A DNA stretch of 64,000 nt from Hyaloperonospora brassicae (lineage: Eukaryota; Oomycota; Peronosporomycetes; Peronosporales; Peronosporaceae). Below, piece by piece: positions 34,119 through 46,182 of this stretch. The stretch's first letter is position 1. Each line of letters opens with the position of its first letter. The notes beneath the pieces are model-generated. The model worked only from the letters and a program-made list of their open reading frames with translations. It did no database searches and was not told the origin of the DNA. The stretch lies in the NCBI GenBank assembly GCA_947650285.1, contig CANTFL010000106.1:434001-498000 (forward strand). Reading direction: 5' to 3'. Both the position numbers and the translations under genes were made by a program.

Positions 34119-35214
34119 ACATGATTCGAAAACATGTGTATTTTCACAAGAGACGTAGTCCCATTAGGAGGATTAGACTGCCTATTGGGTCGTTATGACT
34201 GCGCTAAGATGTCTGTATGGATCTCTCCCTACTCTTCTAACTTAATCTGTCTTTCATTTCTCACTTTCTCATTCTGCTTGCTCGAGACGTCCGGCTTCAC
34301 GGAAGCCACTCTGCAAAGGGTACGTGGAAACGGGTATCCAGTCCTGAAGGGAGACAAGGCGCGAAAAACGCAGAAAACGCCGAGTACCAAACCGATCACC
34401 ACCGATAGGCCGCTGGTGCACCTGGACGGTTCCGATCAGAATCACGTTCTAGGCGAGTTCTCTTCGTGGTACCGGGATCCGCGCTAGGCGAACGGGTCGG
34501 CGACTGAAGAAGGCGGACGGAGTATAGCAGGAAATCGCATGCGCTTTGAGTGCAGGGGTTCGACAGTCCGTCGATATGCCCCACATCGCGGGATACCGGG
34601 GGAATGCTTCCCTCTCGGGTTGCACGCTGCGGTGCCTCCCGTAGCACAAGCAGCGGAGAAAAGGCCTCCCCCCTTTTAACCTTGGTCCCACCCACTAAGG
34701 TGGACTTCCCGTCCAAGGTAAGGGGGCCAGATGACTGGCGCTTAGGTCTTCGTCTCGGTCCGTTGTTGCTCGAAGAGCCAAAATTGGGTAGTGGGAGTCC
34801 ATTATCGATGATACTAGAACACCACATCAGTTGCTGGAGCCTGACGTGTGTCAGACACCGAATTTTGAAGTATTCTAGGAGGTGTTAATTATAACATTTA
34901 TGTCGAGATTATATACGGTCGTCCGAGGTGTTCTGTCAATAATTAAATCAATATTGTTCAGCTCCCGTTTTGATCCGTAAAGACACGTCACTCACTCCCT
35001 GAAGCGTCTTGTGATCGTATCGTAGAAGAGTCTAGCAACCCCTTGCTAAGACAGCTATTCTTAGAGCACTCTGTGCTGTGATAATCTGAATCGTTTTGCC
35101 CCCTGGAACATATGGTAAGATCTCTGAGCTTATTAACCTTCTGAGTCGAGTTGTTTGAACTACAGTTGCTCGTAGAGCGTTACGGCTTCTTATAACTTTG
35201 AAGCTTCGCTACAC
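34119..35214 (+). repeat. el.2 3' LTR region, with extra sequence
   Basis: It begins TGTAAC after a purine-rich stretch and ends GCTACA at 35214. From about 34869 to 35214 it clearly matches the el.1 LTR (same CCAGGGGG and CTGTGC blocks, diverged). 34130-34860 has no counterpart in el.1 and is either an insertion or an extended LTR; I see no gene in it. Confidence 0.6.
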
Positions 35215-35523
35215 GGCGCCTGCTTCGTTCCATAATAGTTGTCGGTAGAAGTTGAATAAGGCGCGCATTGTCCAGCGCAGGTGTTTTCTCATATACCACT
35301 GACTGATCGATCCGAGAATGTCAGCGTCTGCTCTATGAGACTGAGCCGTGAAACATGTTTGTTTCGGATAGACGCAGAGAGTGTTTGAGTGGTATGTATC
35401 ATCTCCACACTGTATCACAAGCAGAAATTGTAGGCACCTGTGAGAGGACCTAGAACGGAAGAGAACCAAGAACGTCCATGTGATCCCAAGCTGCTGTAGT
35501 TGTAGTATTTGATTGTCTAGACT

Positions 35524-38500
35524 CTACTTCTTCTGGTAGTTACAGAAGCGCATCGCTACAAGCGCCAGCAGTCCAATGACAAGCACGGAAAGTGTCAACC
35601 CGCCGATGCTTTGCCACACTTCGCTGTGTTTGATCAAGAAGTTGGTTTCCAAGTATCCTTCGACGGTGAGATTCGCAGCTATTGATGGAGGGGTGTTGGT
35701 CATTTGCGTGCATCCGAGATCGCCCTCACCACTGCACGCACCAAACACGGCGCTTGTGAAGGCTGTAACACTGAACCGCATCGGTGTGATACGGTACACC
35801 CACACAGCCGCTGACGGCAAACGGGAAGCGGGAGGGCTAAAGCCCGAAAACAAGTAGCCCACCTTGTTCACGAGCACGCCAGTAATCTCTGCGCTTTCCA
35901 AGTTTGGCAGCAAGAAAGCGAGCACGACGGCCGTGAAAACTTGGTACAGCACTTGCAGCAGCAAAACGAGCCAACAGGTAAAGAAGAGGCCGAGTCCAGA
36001 AAACCCTACCATGGGAAAAAGCGGGGCCAAGAACAGCAGCACAGAGGCGGCGGCATACGGGATCTCCGTTACACCCAGGCCGACAAAGTACCAAAACGTA
36101 CTGTACGTTTGCGACGCTCTCTCACGGTAATAGGCGGCACGCTCTTCCGCCGCTATTGGAATCACACTGTTGAAGGAGGTGGACCCAATGAAAAGGACAA
36201 CCAAGTACATCATTCCGAGTCCAGAGTTCACGCTGGAGTACGATTTGTACTCACTTCCAGCGTATGTGATCCCGTAGCCTAGACCCAGCACCAGTGATAC
36301 AGCAAATCGTGTCAAATTGAATGAAGGCGTGCGCCAGTAGAGGTTGCTGAAGCGCTGGAACAGGAACTTCAGCTGCGTCAGGTTGGACGCAGCGCGCTTC
36401 GTCTCGAAGTGGAGCACAGGCACAGACGCGGATGGACGACAGATACCTTCGGATTCCAAAGTTGACTGCAGAAGCTCGTAGTGCCGACTGGCTCGGAAGC
36501 TCCCCGCAAAGTCAGTCTTGCTCCCATTGTTGTTGCCGACACCAGCACCGATCACTTCAAGCATCCATGACGCCGGATTCGACTCTTCCTCCAACTTCGC
36601 TACGCCATCGATCGACTCGAAGTACGCGACCATTTCATGAGCGTTCTCGCCCAAGTCACCCGCAAAGACAGTCTCGCCACCACGTTTCAGTAGTAGCAAA
36701 CTGTCGAAAAGACCGAAGACCTCTGCCGACGGCTGATGAATTGTACACACAACAGTCCGCCCAGTATCGGCGACTTTGCGCACACCGTCCATGATCAGCT
36801 TTGCCGAGCGAGCATCCAAACCACTTGTAGGCTCGTCCAGGAACAGCACACTTGGCTGTGCTGCCAACTCCACGCCGATCGTAAGTCGCTTCATCTGCTC
36901 CACAGAGCTGCCGCGTACGATTTTGTCTGCAATCGAGTTGAGATCCAAAAGGCTGAGACACTCAGTCACCGAGTCGTACTTGCGATCGTCGGGGACGTCG
37001 GCACTCTGGCGCAGAAACGCACTGAATGTCAGCGCCTCGCGGAATGTTGCGGACTCCGCGTGGATATCCATCTGCTCACAGAAGCCCGTACAGCGACGGA
37101 TTGTCAGATCCGAAGCAGGATGCCCATTCACAAATACCTGTCCGCGGATCTTGCCACCAGTCATACGTCCAGCGATCACGTTCATGAGTGTCGTCTTGCC
37201 AGCCCCCGAAGACCCCATAAGTGCTGTGATGGTGCCAGGTAAGGCATATCCGCTGATGCCTTTGAGCAAGTCGAGGGTCTTCTTGGAATCCGTCGGATCC
37301 GGAACGCTGTACCACAGGTCTTTGAACGCCACGGTAACCGGGACAAAGTAGTTGTCCCTTACGTGGCTCACCGAAACCGTCAACTCGTTGCATCGATTGG
37401 ACCCGCGTGGTGTGTCAATAGCAACGTAGTTGTCCGTAGTCTTTGGTTTCGTATCAGTGGCCAGCACAGCAACCTCAGGCCGCTCGAAGCGATGGTACTC
37501 AAGTGCGAAACAAGACAGGACCAAGAAGAAAGCGTAGGTACCGATCATAAAGGCCATTCCGCCCCACAACCAGAACGCTCCCGACGGAACTTCGTAATTA
37601 CTCAACAAGAACTTCCCCATCTTCGTCCCGTAGTCTGCACAGTAGTCGATGCCATCGTACACGCACGTGTCAAAGCGGGAGTCGTTGTATTGACTGCCTG
37701 CCAGCGCGCGTATTCCCCACGCAAGGGGGTTTAGCCAGTACAGCCAGATGAGGTAGCTCGGAATATGGTCTTTCGTGATCGTGTAGCCCGCAAACACACA
37801 CACGTATACCACCGCTACACTGGACAAGGGGCCTGCTATGTTGAGATTCGGTGACGCAGACGCCAAGAAGAAGAAGAAAGCAGCGAGTGCGAGGTTCGTC
37901 AAGCACAGCACCACCAGATATACCAAGAAGCCATCGAAACTGCTCACGAAACCACATATCCAGTAGATGATTGTTCCATAGATGATCGTCTCGAGGACAA
38001 CGGGAAACGCCTGGTCCACAGCATGGGCAACTACGTACGATGCAGTCCGGTAAAAGTTGGCTCGTCGTTGTTTGTAAAACACTTCTCTTGCTGCCATATA
38101 TGTTGGAACTTGTGCAGTCTGACCGACAGACAAATTCAGCACCGACTCAAACATGATACCCATTGCCACTTGTACATCAGCTAGGTCGGATTGGAAGTAG
38201 ACAATCGAGCACAACAGGGCGATCATGGTGTTCACGAGCAGACGTCCAAAGAGAGATGAAGTATTTCGTCGCGTGTTGATGAGCTGTCGGTTTACAAGCA
38301 GCGCTGTGCTCCCCCAGAAGCTTTGAGAGAACTCTGGTTGATTCTCGATGGCGTCTTCCATGTCTTCGACGAGATTCGTACGTACAGGCTCGTCCACCTC
38401 TTGAAGAGTCTGCGCATATATTGATGACTGCTCGAACGCTCGAGCGAACTCACTCGGGGCGCGGATCGGTGCACGTTCTCGATCGAGCTTTGCCTCGTAT

Positions 38501-39607
38501 TGGTACTGTTCACTCGTGCCAAGGTCCAGCAAAAAGTCCGCGATATCACGAGTGGGAGGACACCTGAAACCGAGACTGTTGAAGTATCCCTGAACCTCCG
38601 TACATGGCCCATGATAAATAAGGTGTCCTGCATTCAATAGCATCACATTGTCGAACAGCGCAAACACTTCGGGCGATGGCTGCTGAAGCGAGATCACCAT
38701 TGTCTTGCAGAAACTTTTCGTGAGGCTGCGGTACATCGTGATGATGTCGAACGTCGCGGCACTGTCTAGACCCGTGCTGATCTCGTCCATCATCATCACG
38801 TGCTTGTTTCCAAACGCCATCTCACCCGTTGTCACGCGCTTGCGCTCACCTCCCGACACACCTCGAATCATCGCGTCACCGACGATGGTGTGCTGGCAAT
38901 TTTCCAAACCAAGTTGCTGGATTACGACGTTCGGGTAATGCTTTGCCATCGCCCGAGTAGCTTCCAAAGCCTCTGCATTCTCCGCAGCAGTGCCGTTTAC
39001 TAACTGACTCGCGTCGCGTTCGGACAACTTGCCACCACACGCAGCGTGTGCAAACTCGAGTGTCTCCTTCACTGTCAGCTCAGGGTAGTGTTTGTCACGT
39101 TGCGGGACGTACGACACGAGCTGTGGCAACAGGCGGCGCAGCTCTTTTGCAGGTGTGCCGTTGTATGTGATGTCGCCCTCGATCGTGATGTCCTTGTCGG
39201 GTGGAAACCGGCCGCTCAGCAGCTTCATCAAGGACGACTTGCCCGATTCAGGCTGACCGAGCACGAGGGTCATGGTACCTGGCTTGAAGACTCCGGTAAC
39301 CCCCTTCCAAAATGCACTTCGTTGCCGTGTGCTTCTTGGCGACCAAGCCGTTGACGGTCTTCCTCAACTCGCTCGACAGCGTTGGTAGCTGCGTCTCCGT
39401 GTTTGTCGCGTCTTGGACCGCGATATCTGCGGAAACGGACACGTCTTTGAAGCGCACCTCAATCTGGGGAAGTGCTTTGCCACGGGACGCCTTCAATCGG
39501 GAAGCCACGTGCTCATGGAGTGCCGATGATCCTTGAGCGAGCAGTGTCTTGGCATCATCGTATTCGATGGATATGACGCCTGCGCCTTTGTGATCTTTAG
39601 CACCCAT
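35524..39607 (-). pseudogene. ABCG/PDR transporter, second copy, 1-base frameshift
   Basis: Same gene as 4945-9027 with about 14 amino-acid differences by eye. The start is the ATG at 39607. One extra base (an added G on the coding strand, near 39306-39307) after TKCIL shifts the frame, so the product from the normal start stops after about 119 residues. From Met112 (39273) the remaining 1249 codons are fully open with both Walker A motifs intact, so a protein lacking the first 111 residues could still be made. The total length differs from copy 1 by exactly that one base. Differences include Arg to Gln in AGSRYND and Val to Gly in NKVVYLF. It could also be a sequencing or assembly error. Confidence 0.9.
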
Positions 39608-39638
39608 CACGAGTTACTTGCGCTAGTGAAGGCGAATT

Positions 39639-39655
39639 GGAAAGTGGTCGAATGT
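39639..39655 (-). promoter_or_regulatory. Possible initiator of copy 2
   Basis: Identical to 4897-4913 of copy 1, about 32 bases before the ATG. Confidence 0.4.
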
Positions 39656-42512
39656 ACTAGTCAGCAGTGATCGATCTGACGCTACGACCGACCCGAAGCG
39701 TGACCAAAGCGACCGTCGCTTTCTTGCACGGTGGACATTGTGCGGACCGGTCGAATGAGCTGGCGACGATCAGCAGATAGCCCATCACAATCACATGCGT
39801 CGAGTTGCAGTAAGTTGTTGGGTAACAAAGAAAGCAGCATCCTGTCCTCTTTTTGCGAGAACGACTCGTCTGTATGATCAGTGACGACCGCTTTGCTACG
39901 GCTTTGCTGAAGGATGCGTTCTTGTCACGCATCTGCTATGAAGAAGGCGTCTTGCCAAACTGCAGGTTTACATTGGAAGTTACGTCCTTGTAGAGTGCCA
40001 ATTCCCCTCGCACGATCAGAGTTTTGCCAATATTAAAGTCAGTCGTGGAATGGATGAGCGAGCCTCTGTGACATTTGTCAAGCAAACAATGCATTTTTTG
40101 CTTTCGTGAAGTCGTGTTGAGAGAACGCACAGGAACGACACTACTGTTCTTTGGTGTAAACTACCTGAAGCATAACCAAAGCCAATAATTGCATCGCCCC
40201 ATTGTAGAATGGATCGACTACCGGCTACACACAAGGTGATGGAGGTAAGCGTAAACTCAGGCTGTCGAGTCTTTCCAACACACGATACGACCTATTCGAT
40301 TCTCGAAACCAGTCAGCGATGCTGAAACACGTATTACATAGCCCTTGCTCCGTCACAGCCGTAGTTTATCGACCACTCATAGTCCCTTGCGTGTGTTCGA
40401 CATTTGTAGCGATGACTGATCCGGCTACGATCTACAATGACTGGTCACGAAGACGGCCTTGAATTTGGATAGGGCTATCGATTATGGAAAGCCCATGAGC
40501 GATGAGGTAAGAGCTCACGCGAGGAAGCAACCGCAAAAGTAAACATAAGAGCTTAGAAACCCCCCACCAGCTCCCCAAATCCAGTTGGAAGAAGCAATCG
40601 CGAAGGTTCTTTCGTCGACTTCTTATCGCTGGGTCAAAAACAGCTGCTTGTGAGACAAAACGTGTCGACCACTCAGAATCAAAGACGATGCCATAAACAC
40701 GACGGCGAGGTGCCCACCTAGTTCGATGGTCGACGGTTGAAATCGTCGACAACAAGTACATGTCCTGTTGCTCCGTACGTATGAAGTCTTTTTGCTAGCT
40801 CATCATGGCCACAATCAATGAAGCTTATACGCCAGATTCTTGGTTTATTGTCCGGCTTGCACGTACGTGATTAATAGAGAGAGGTGTCCTACGGGCGCGG
40901 AGTGACAGGAAAGGGTACTTGTCGCTGACGACACAAACACACGGTAGCTGCTTGGACAAGTCGTGGCAGACCATCGAGGTGTGCTGACTCTTCTGGTTCG
41001 ATTGTGTGATGTGATTATCCACGTACACGCGGACAGCACTTCGGTGCAAAAAATGGCGTAGACTGCGTATGACCGCTTGAACTCGCTTCACGCGGTCTCA
41101 CCTTTTCGGTGCAGCCTCTACGACTTTTCGCGGTGGGTTGGTACATCGACGCAAAGACCGATTGTCCGCGACTCAACGAGAATGCATCACTTGCTTTCAC
41201 GGCGTGGCGCACACGTCACATGGGCTCACGCTTACATTGTCCCATTTTGGCCTTGGCCCAAGGGCAGGGTCTCATCCGTTCTACCAGACGGACAGTTGTA
41301 AATTCTTGCATAAACTAATTAGCCGCCACCGCTTCGCTCGAGACGCGAATACGTACGCACAATCCGTTTATAGCAGAATCATACGTGGAATTGAGCTCAC
41401 GTCAATGTGTTTTCGAAACACTCTCCAATCTACAGTCTACGATATAACATTTGGTCAGGCGGAGGTCAACAGATGCAACTGTCTTACAGCACGCTGACCG
41501 CTAGCGTGACGATGCCGTCCACCTACCTCTTCTAGGAAAGCGAACATAGCACGGGCGTAGTTTTGCTTCATCAGCTGAAGGTCAGGAGGTCAGGTCAAGG
41601 AGCGGACGACAGAGCAGAGGGTAAGGTCCCACGTCCGAGACAGCTGAAAATATTGGTTTTCGTTCACCGCAGCCAAGTAACTTGAAAGACCGCAACCCAA
41701 GACGAGATGTCGTGCGAACCGTTCAGACTTGACCGGTCTGTTTTCAATGGTCATCCACATAGCTTTGTGCAGTGGCAGAAACCTTTACGACCGAGTATCA
41801 AGCGTACTTTTAACAGACTAGTGGGCAGTGATCGTCGGACTTGTAGAAGGCGCGGTCGCAGGCAGGCAAGATAAACATACCTGCACTGTTTACTACAATA
41901 TCGAGAAGAGCGACTCCGTCTGCAAAGTTCCATGGAGATGCAAAAGTTAGAAGTGAATGGATTTGCTCTCGAATCGATTTGCTTCGTCAAGGTGACAAGA
42001 TAGACAACTAAGGCAACAAAGAAGACTATTCTCCGAATCAGCGGAGAGAGCGTATCAACCTACGATATTGTATGAAAATGCTGCATCGAGCCGTGCTCGT
42101 CAACTACGGTCAATGGACGAAGTCTATCACCTTCCTTAGCCACCCGCGAAACAACGAACGACAGTGAGATGTGCGCGTACATTCTCACGGTGGGTCCGAT
42201 TGACTCAACGAAGCTCACAACGCGCCGCCACGATGGTCAATTTGGCAAAGACGGCACGGCACACGTGAACGGGGCAAGGTCGGAGTGTGGAGGGCAATGT
42301 ACCACAGCACCACACGGTTCACCCAATATGTGATATAGGGGCTCTCCAAAAAACGGATTCCGAAAGTGTTCGAACTGAACGACAACGATCCGTATATCCT
42401 CCATACTGTAGGGCTCGTGCTGCCTGAAAGACAACTTTCACGCTGCCTGGCTACCTCATTATCTTCTATGCGAATACAATACGCTCATTGTAACGTGGTG
42501 AGCCCGTTACAT

Positions 42513-42725
42513 AAAAATTGGTACTTTCGTACCAATTTTTGAATAAATCTATTTTGATAATATTCAATCAACATCACTCGAGAAAAGTGATGTTGTCGGA
42601 ATTTTGCCTCTAGGGGTAATATCCGTGGAACGGTCCACCCCTTAATTGATGTACGGGTACATCAACCAATTTAACCACCAATCGCTGCTGGACGCGCGGC
42701 AATGGGTGGTGGATAGAAGATCCAC
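42513..42725. other. Run of five to six stem-loops
   Basis: Consecutive inverted repeats in about 215 bases. These are a 12-bp stem with 4-base loop (42513-42540), a 10-bp stem with 7-base loop (42569-42595), AGGGGT/ACCCCT enclosing CCGT/ACGG (42612-42642), a 9-bp stem TTGATGTAC with a 2-base loop (42646-42665), CCACCA/TGGTGG (42675-42712), and GTGGAT/ATCCAC (42709-42725), which overlaps the previous one. It lies between the right arm and the pogo element. No function is assigned. Confidence 0.8.
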
Positions 42726-42748
42726 ATTGGAGACAGTAGTTTTATATA

Positions 42749-44622
42749 ACGGGTTCTGCCGTATAATATACCCTGTCCGGATATAATACCCTAACTATAT
42801 TTAAATCGACACAAACAGTATTATTCCGTGCCCAATAATATACCATATATTGTTATGGTAAAAGATCGTTTTGAACCAATTAATTGCCTTGGATAAGTAG
42901 TTGGTAGCGGATACTCAGAAAAGCCCATCACCCTCCATACGATTAAATTTCTAGATACAAATCTCTCTTCGCAGTAAAGACCTTCATCCTCTAGTGCACA
43001 CCATGGCACCCAGGCGCGTTTCCAAGACCAATCTCGAGAAGCGTGAAGTGATCGAGTGGATCGGAGGTCCTGGTGGTGGGGTTCCTACGCGCGCATTGAA
43101 GAACTTTCAAGCGGAGCGAGTGTGGAAAGTGTCAGAGTCCCAGATTCGCCACTAGTGGAAGAACCGCGAAGCCATGACGAACTACCCGGCGCTGCAGCTG
43201 CGTGTGACAGGTGGCGGTAGGCACCTACGGCTTGGCGAGGTAAAGGATGTCCTGTTTGATCAGATCGTTTTCCTGAGATCCAAGAAGGAAAAGTTGTCGC
43301 GTCAGTGGATTCAAGTATCCGGACGCGAGCTCGCTATAGATGAGCTGGACGACGATGACTTCTGCGCATCGGATAAGTGGTTCGCTCGCTTCATGACTCG
43401 CTATGGCCTCTCTCTTCGACGGACGACCAACCTCACCGTATTAAGTGAAGACAAGCTCACTGCGCGTGCCGTGCGATTTCTTACGTACCTCTCATCAAAG
43501 AAGAGCGAGCTCAACCCCAGCGGCACGCTCCTGATGGATGAGACGGCAGTCATCTTTAAAGACCCGCGGTGCGACACTGTGGACTTTACCGGCGCACGTC
43601 ATGTCGTTTTGAGGTCGACAGGGTTCGCTTCAATGCGGATCACTGTTGCGCTTACCGTCACAGCCACGGGGACTACGCTGCCACCTCTTTTTATCTGTAA
43701 AGGCGCGAAAAAATCTATCCAGAAGAGTGGAGCGGTTTACGTTGCGGATCAAGAGCGTGCCTGGATGAACATTGAGCCTCTCATTAAGTGGATCAACTTG
43801 ATGTTTGTAGCGCTTCTGAAATTCTGCGGCGGCAAAAAGAATCGTGTGGGACTCGATGCGAGCTCATATAGCGAAGGACGTCAAGGCGAAGTGCATCAGC
43901 AAGAAAACCAATTTGATGGTTAATCCTGGAGGTCTAACGCCGTACCTACAGGCAGGGGACATCTTCATATTCAAGTTGTTTAAAGATGATCTATCGTGCG
44001 TGATTGACGACTGAAATAGATCTGATCGGGTGCAGTACACCAAGAACGGAAATAAGCGGCTACCGAGCATGGAGGAAGTGGTGGCGTGGGTCATCAATTC
44101 ATGGGAAACTGTCCACAACGATGTTGTCCGCAAGTCAATTGTCCCATCTAGGTTCGCTATAGACTACCGGGACTGGCACATTGCCAAGCACGACGTGTAC
44201 GGTGGACTCTTTCTAAGTAAATGGGTGAGTGCTGACGAAGAAGCCCCTGATGATGCAGAAGGTGCTGATATTGCAGATGAGTTTGACGATCTAGTTGTTG
44301 AATAGGGGCTCTTAACTTTTGTGTTTGCAGCTCTTTTCTTCTGTGCATTGCAATAAATATGAACTAAAAGGACTTACGTGGTGGTTCCAGATCCATCATA
44401 TGGGGGTCCCTTCTGTGTGATCGCTGCCGGGCTTAAACCCGGGCTATTTGTGTAAATGACAGCCTGCTACAACACTTTACCACTGCCGTCGTTTATTATC
44501 CGAGAGAAATTATTTTTTTAAAAAATGTGAATTTATAGTGTACCCTGCCTCATACAATACCCTTTTTAAAACTAGGGTATAAAAGGGGAATATAATACGG
44601 CATATTAATCGGTAAAACCCGT
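42749..44622 (+). mobile_element. pogo/Tigger-like DNA transposon
   Basis: Imperfect terminal inverted repeats starting ACGGGTT at 42749 and at 44622 (complement), flanked by TA at 42747-42748 and 44623-44624, the target choice of the Tc1/mariner/pogo superfamily. The length of 1.87 kb and the single transposase gene fit. GCCGGG/CCCGGG-type inverted repeats lie in the 3' untranslated part near 44428. Confidence 0.8.
43003..44305 (+). pseudogene. DDE transposase of pogo-like element, broken
   Basis: From the ATG at 43003 (MAPRRVSKTN) the frame has a helix-turn-helix-like N-terminus, an in-frame TAG at 43153, and then a 250-codon open stretch. A CENP-B-like HTH region (DKWFARFMTRYGLSLRRTT) is followed by the first catalytic Asp in LLMDETA. 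A one-base deletion near 43844 disrupts the second Asp region (..WDSMRAH), and the third Asp follows in GLTPYLQAGDI. A TGA at 44012 replaces Trp. The tail to 44305 (EEVVAWV, DDVVRKSI) is typical of oomycete pogo-like proteins. The protein is not functional. Confidence 0.85.
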
Positions 44623-44624
44623 TA

Positions 44625-45039
44625 GTTAGTTTAAGACTAAAGACGATTTATTATGAAAATAACTATATTAAATATCAGTTCTACTTTTCCCGTAAGACAA
44701 AGCTTTCGGGTTGTGTATTGGCTTGGTCGCGCTTCCTCACGCCACGCGTACGTGACTTCGGGCGTACGAACCCTTGTATTGTTATCAATACAAGGCTATG
44801 CTCAGTTATGTGAGCAAGAGCGTGCCCCGTTACACTCATGCAAACACGCACGTTGGCCATTTATAAACAGTCCGTTGCGGTATCAGGTAGCTAGTCTCGA
44901 GCCGCCGACCAAACATAAGGTACAACATCCTTACATTTCACGTCAATTTATTAGCATAATCATTAGTATCAAGCATTTATCTCTTCGTGTGATTGCATCA
45001 CTTTAAACCAATCCTTCCTTACGCGATCGCGGTCCCATT
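44625..45039. other. Short gap with a 10-bp stem-loop
   Basis: No gene is seen. CCTTGTATTG at 44772-44781 pairs perfectly with 44786-44795 around a TTAT loop. The 117-codon + ORF at 44653-45006 spans this stem-loop and looks spurious. Confidence 0.5.
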
Positions 45040-45113
45040 CTTGAATTAATGCGCCATAGTTTAAGTCGGCTTTTTACAACCACGACGTATATCTATATTC
45101 TTTCCAGTGGCCT

Positions 45114-45452
45114 TTAAACTGTCGATGCACCCTGCCTAACGTGACCTTCACCCTGATATCCCGTTCGTTGTTCCCCCCTCGGAATATTCTTCTGCCAGAT
45201 CGATAACACAACTGTCCTTTGGTGGTAAAGCTCGGTTACTTTAATTCGATACGATTCATTTACTCTCAATTGTTCCATCTGTTGATTCGAAAACGTCCTA
45301 ACAATTTTCAGCTTCGACACATGCACCACCGTGAAGACTTGGTAGGGAGTACCTGCTATATCCAAGCCCGCAGCGTGATCTCTGCAGTGGTCGATCAATT
45401 GAAACGGTCCGTGCCACATATGTGACAACGTGCGAGCGAACTTTTCCTTCAA
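45114..45452 (-). pseudogene. Element C integrase C-terminus
   Basis: FARTLSHMWHGPFQLIDHC followed by VHVSKLKIVRTFSN is the GPY/F-type end of gypsy integrase, which in related elements precedes a chromodomain. Upstream decayed sequence to 45700 encodes RDRYPRDGG and similar pieces. Confidence 0.8.
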
Positions 45453-45963
45453 AAGATTTCAAAACAACTAAACCTGCGATCCGCAGCTTATATCCATCAG
45501 GTCGCGATCCTCAGAATGCGGACCAGCGCGATATTCGATCGCATCCTTCACTCGATTGCTCATTACCGCTATCGCCCGTTGGTATTGCGTTGTATGCCAT
45601 ACCACCATCTCGTGGGTATCGATCTCGCGATGCGGTACTCTGTGGAAGAAATGTAGCTTCCACGGTAAATGAAAGCCCCGACCGTAAATTATACAAATAA
45701 AGTGTCCCCGTAGACCATATCGTGTGCGTTGCTGATCGAGTATGTCAATAGTTCGGCCAATTCAGCCCAATCTCTCGAAATCTCATCCGTCACATCCATC
45801 TTGATCGCTCTGATGTACTTTTGTAACATGCGCTACGCCTTGCCGTTTGCTTGTATCTATGAACCATAGTAGATCTTTTTTCTGACCCACGATCCGAATA
45901 AACGCACGAAAGAAATCGTACATAAATCACGGCCCTCGATCATGTCGGATTGCTTCACTTGCT

Positions 45964-46182
45964 CTATACCTTCTGAGCACACATATTTTGTAGTACTCCG
46001 CAATCGTTGAAGCTGTCCGATATGCACTCGCCTTCCCAACAACATATAAAAAACACGTCGAACCAGGCTAACATCATCGTATTAGCTTCTAACGATCGCA
46101 ACGAAGAAGAAATATGATCCATCGCCAGAATCTGAAATGGGTACTTTGCTGTTATGTTACCCGGTGAAGGCGCTACAATCAC
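45964..46182 (-). pseudogene. Element C integrase core fragment
   Basis: PSPGNITAKYPFQILAMDHI is the start of the catalytic core, with the first Asp in MDHI. The frame is lost soon after. Confidence 0.75.

Larger units (their letters stand above)
31425..35214 (+). mobile_element. el.2: truncated, older el.1-type element
   Basis: The + strand sequence matches el.1 (reverse strand) from the RNase H/integrase junction (31426) through integrase and the opposite-strand ORF region to an LTR that ends at 35214, directly at the inverted-duplication arm. It is much more diverged than the two el.1 LTRs are from each other, so it is older. The 5' half is absent; it was probably split off by element A. 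Confidence 0.8.
35215..42446 (-). repeat. Right arm of the inverted duplication
   Basis: Reverse complement of 2127-9343. Its inner end coincides with the el.2 LTR terminus. Its outer end near 42446 is followed by unrelated stem-loop DNA. It carries the broken transporter copy; no other gene is seen in 39656-42446. Confidence 0.93.
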
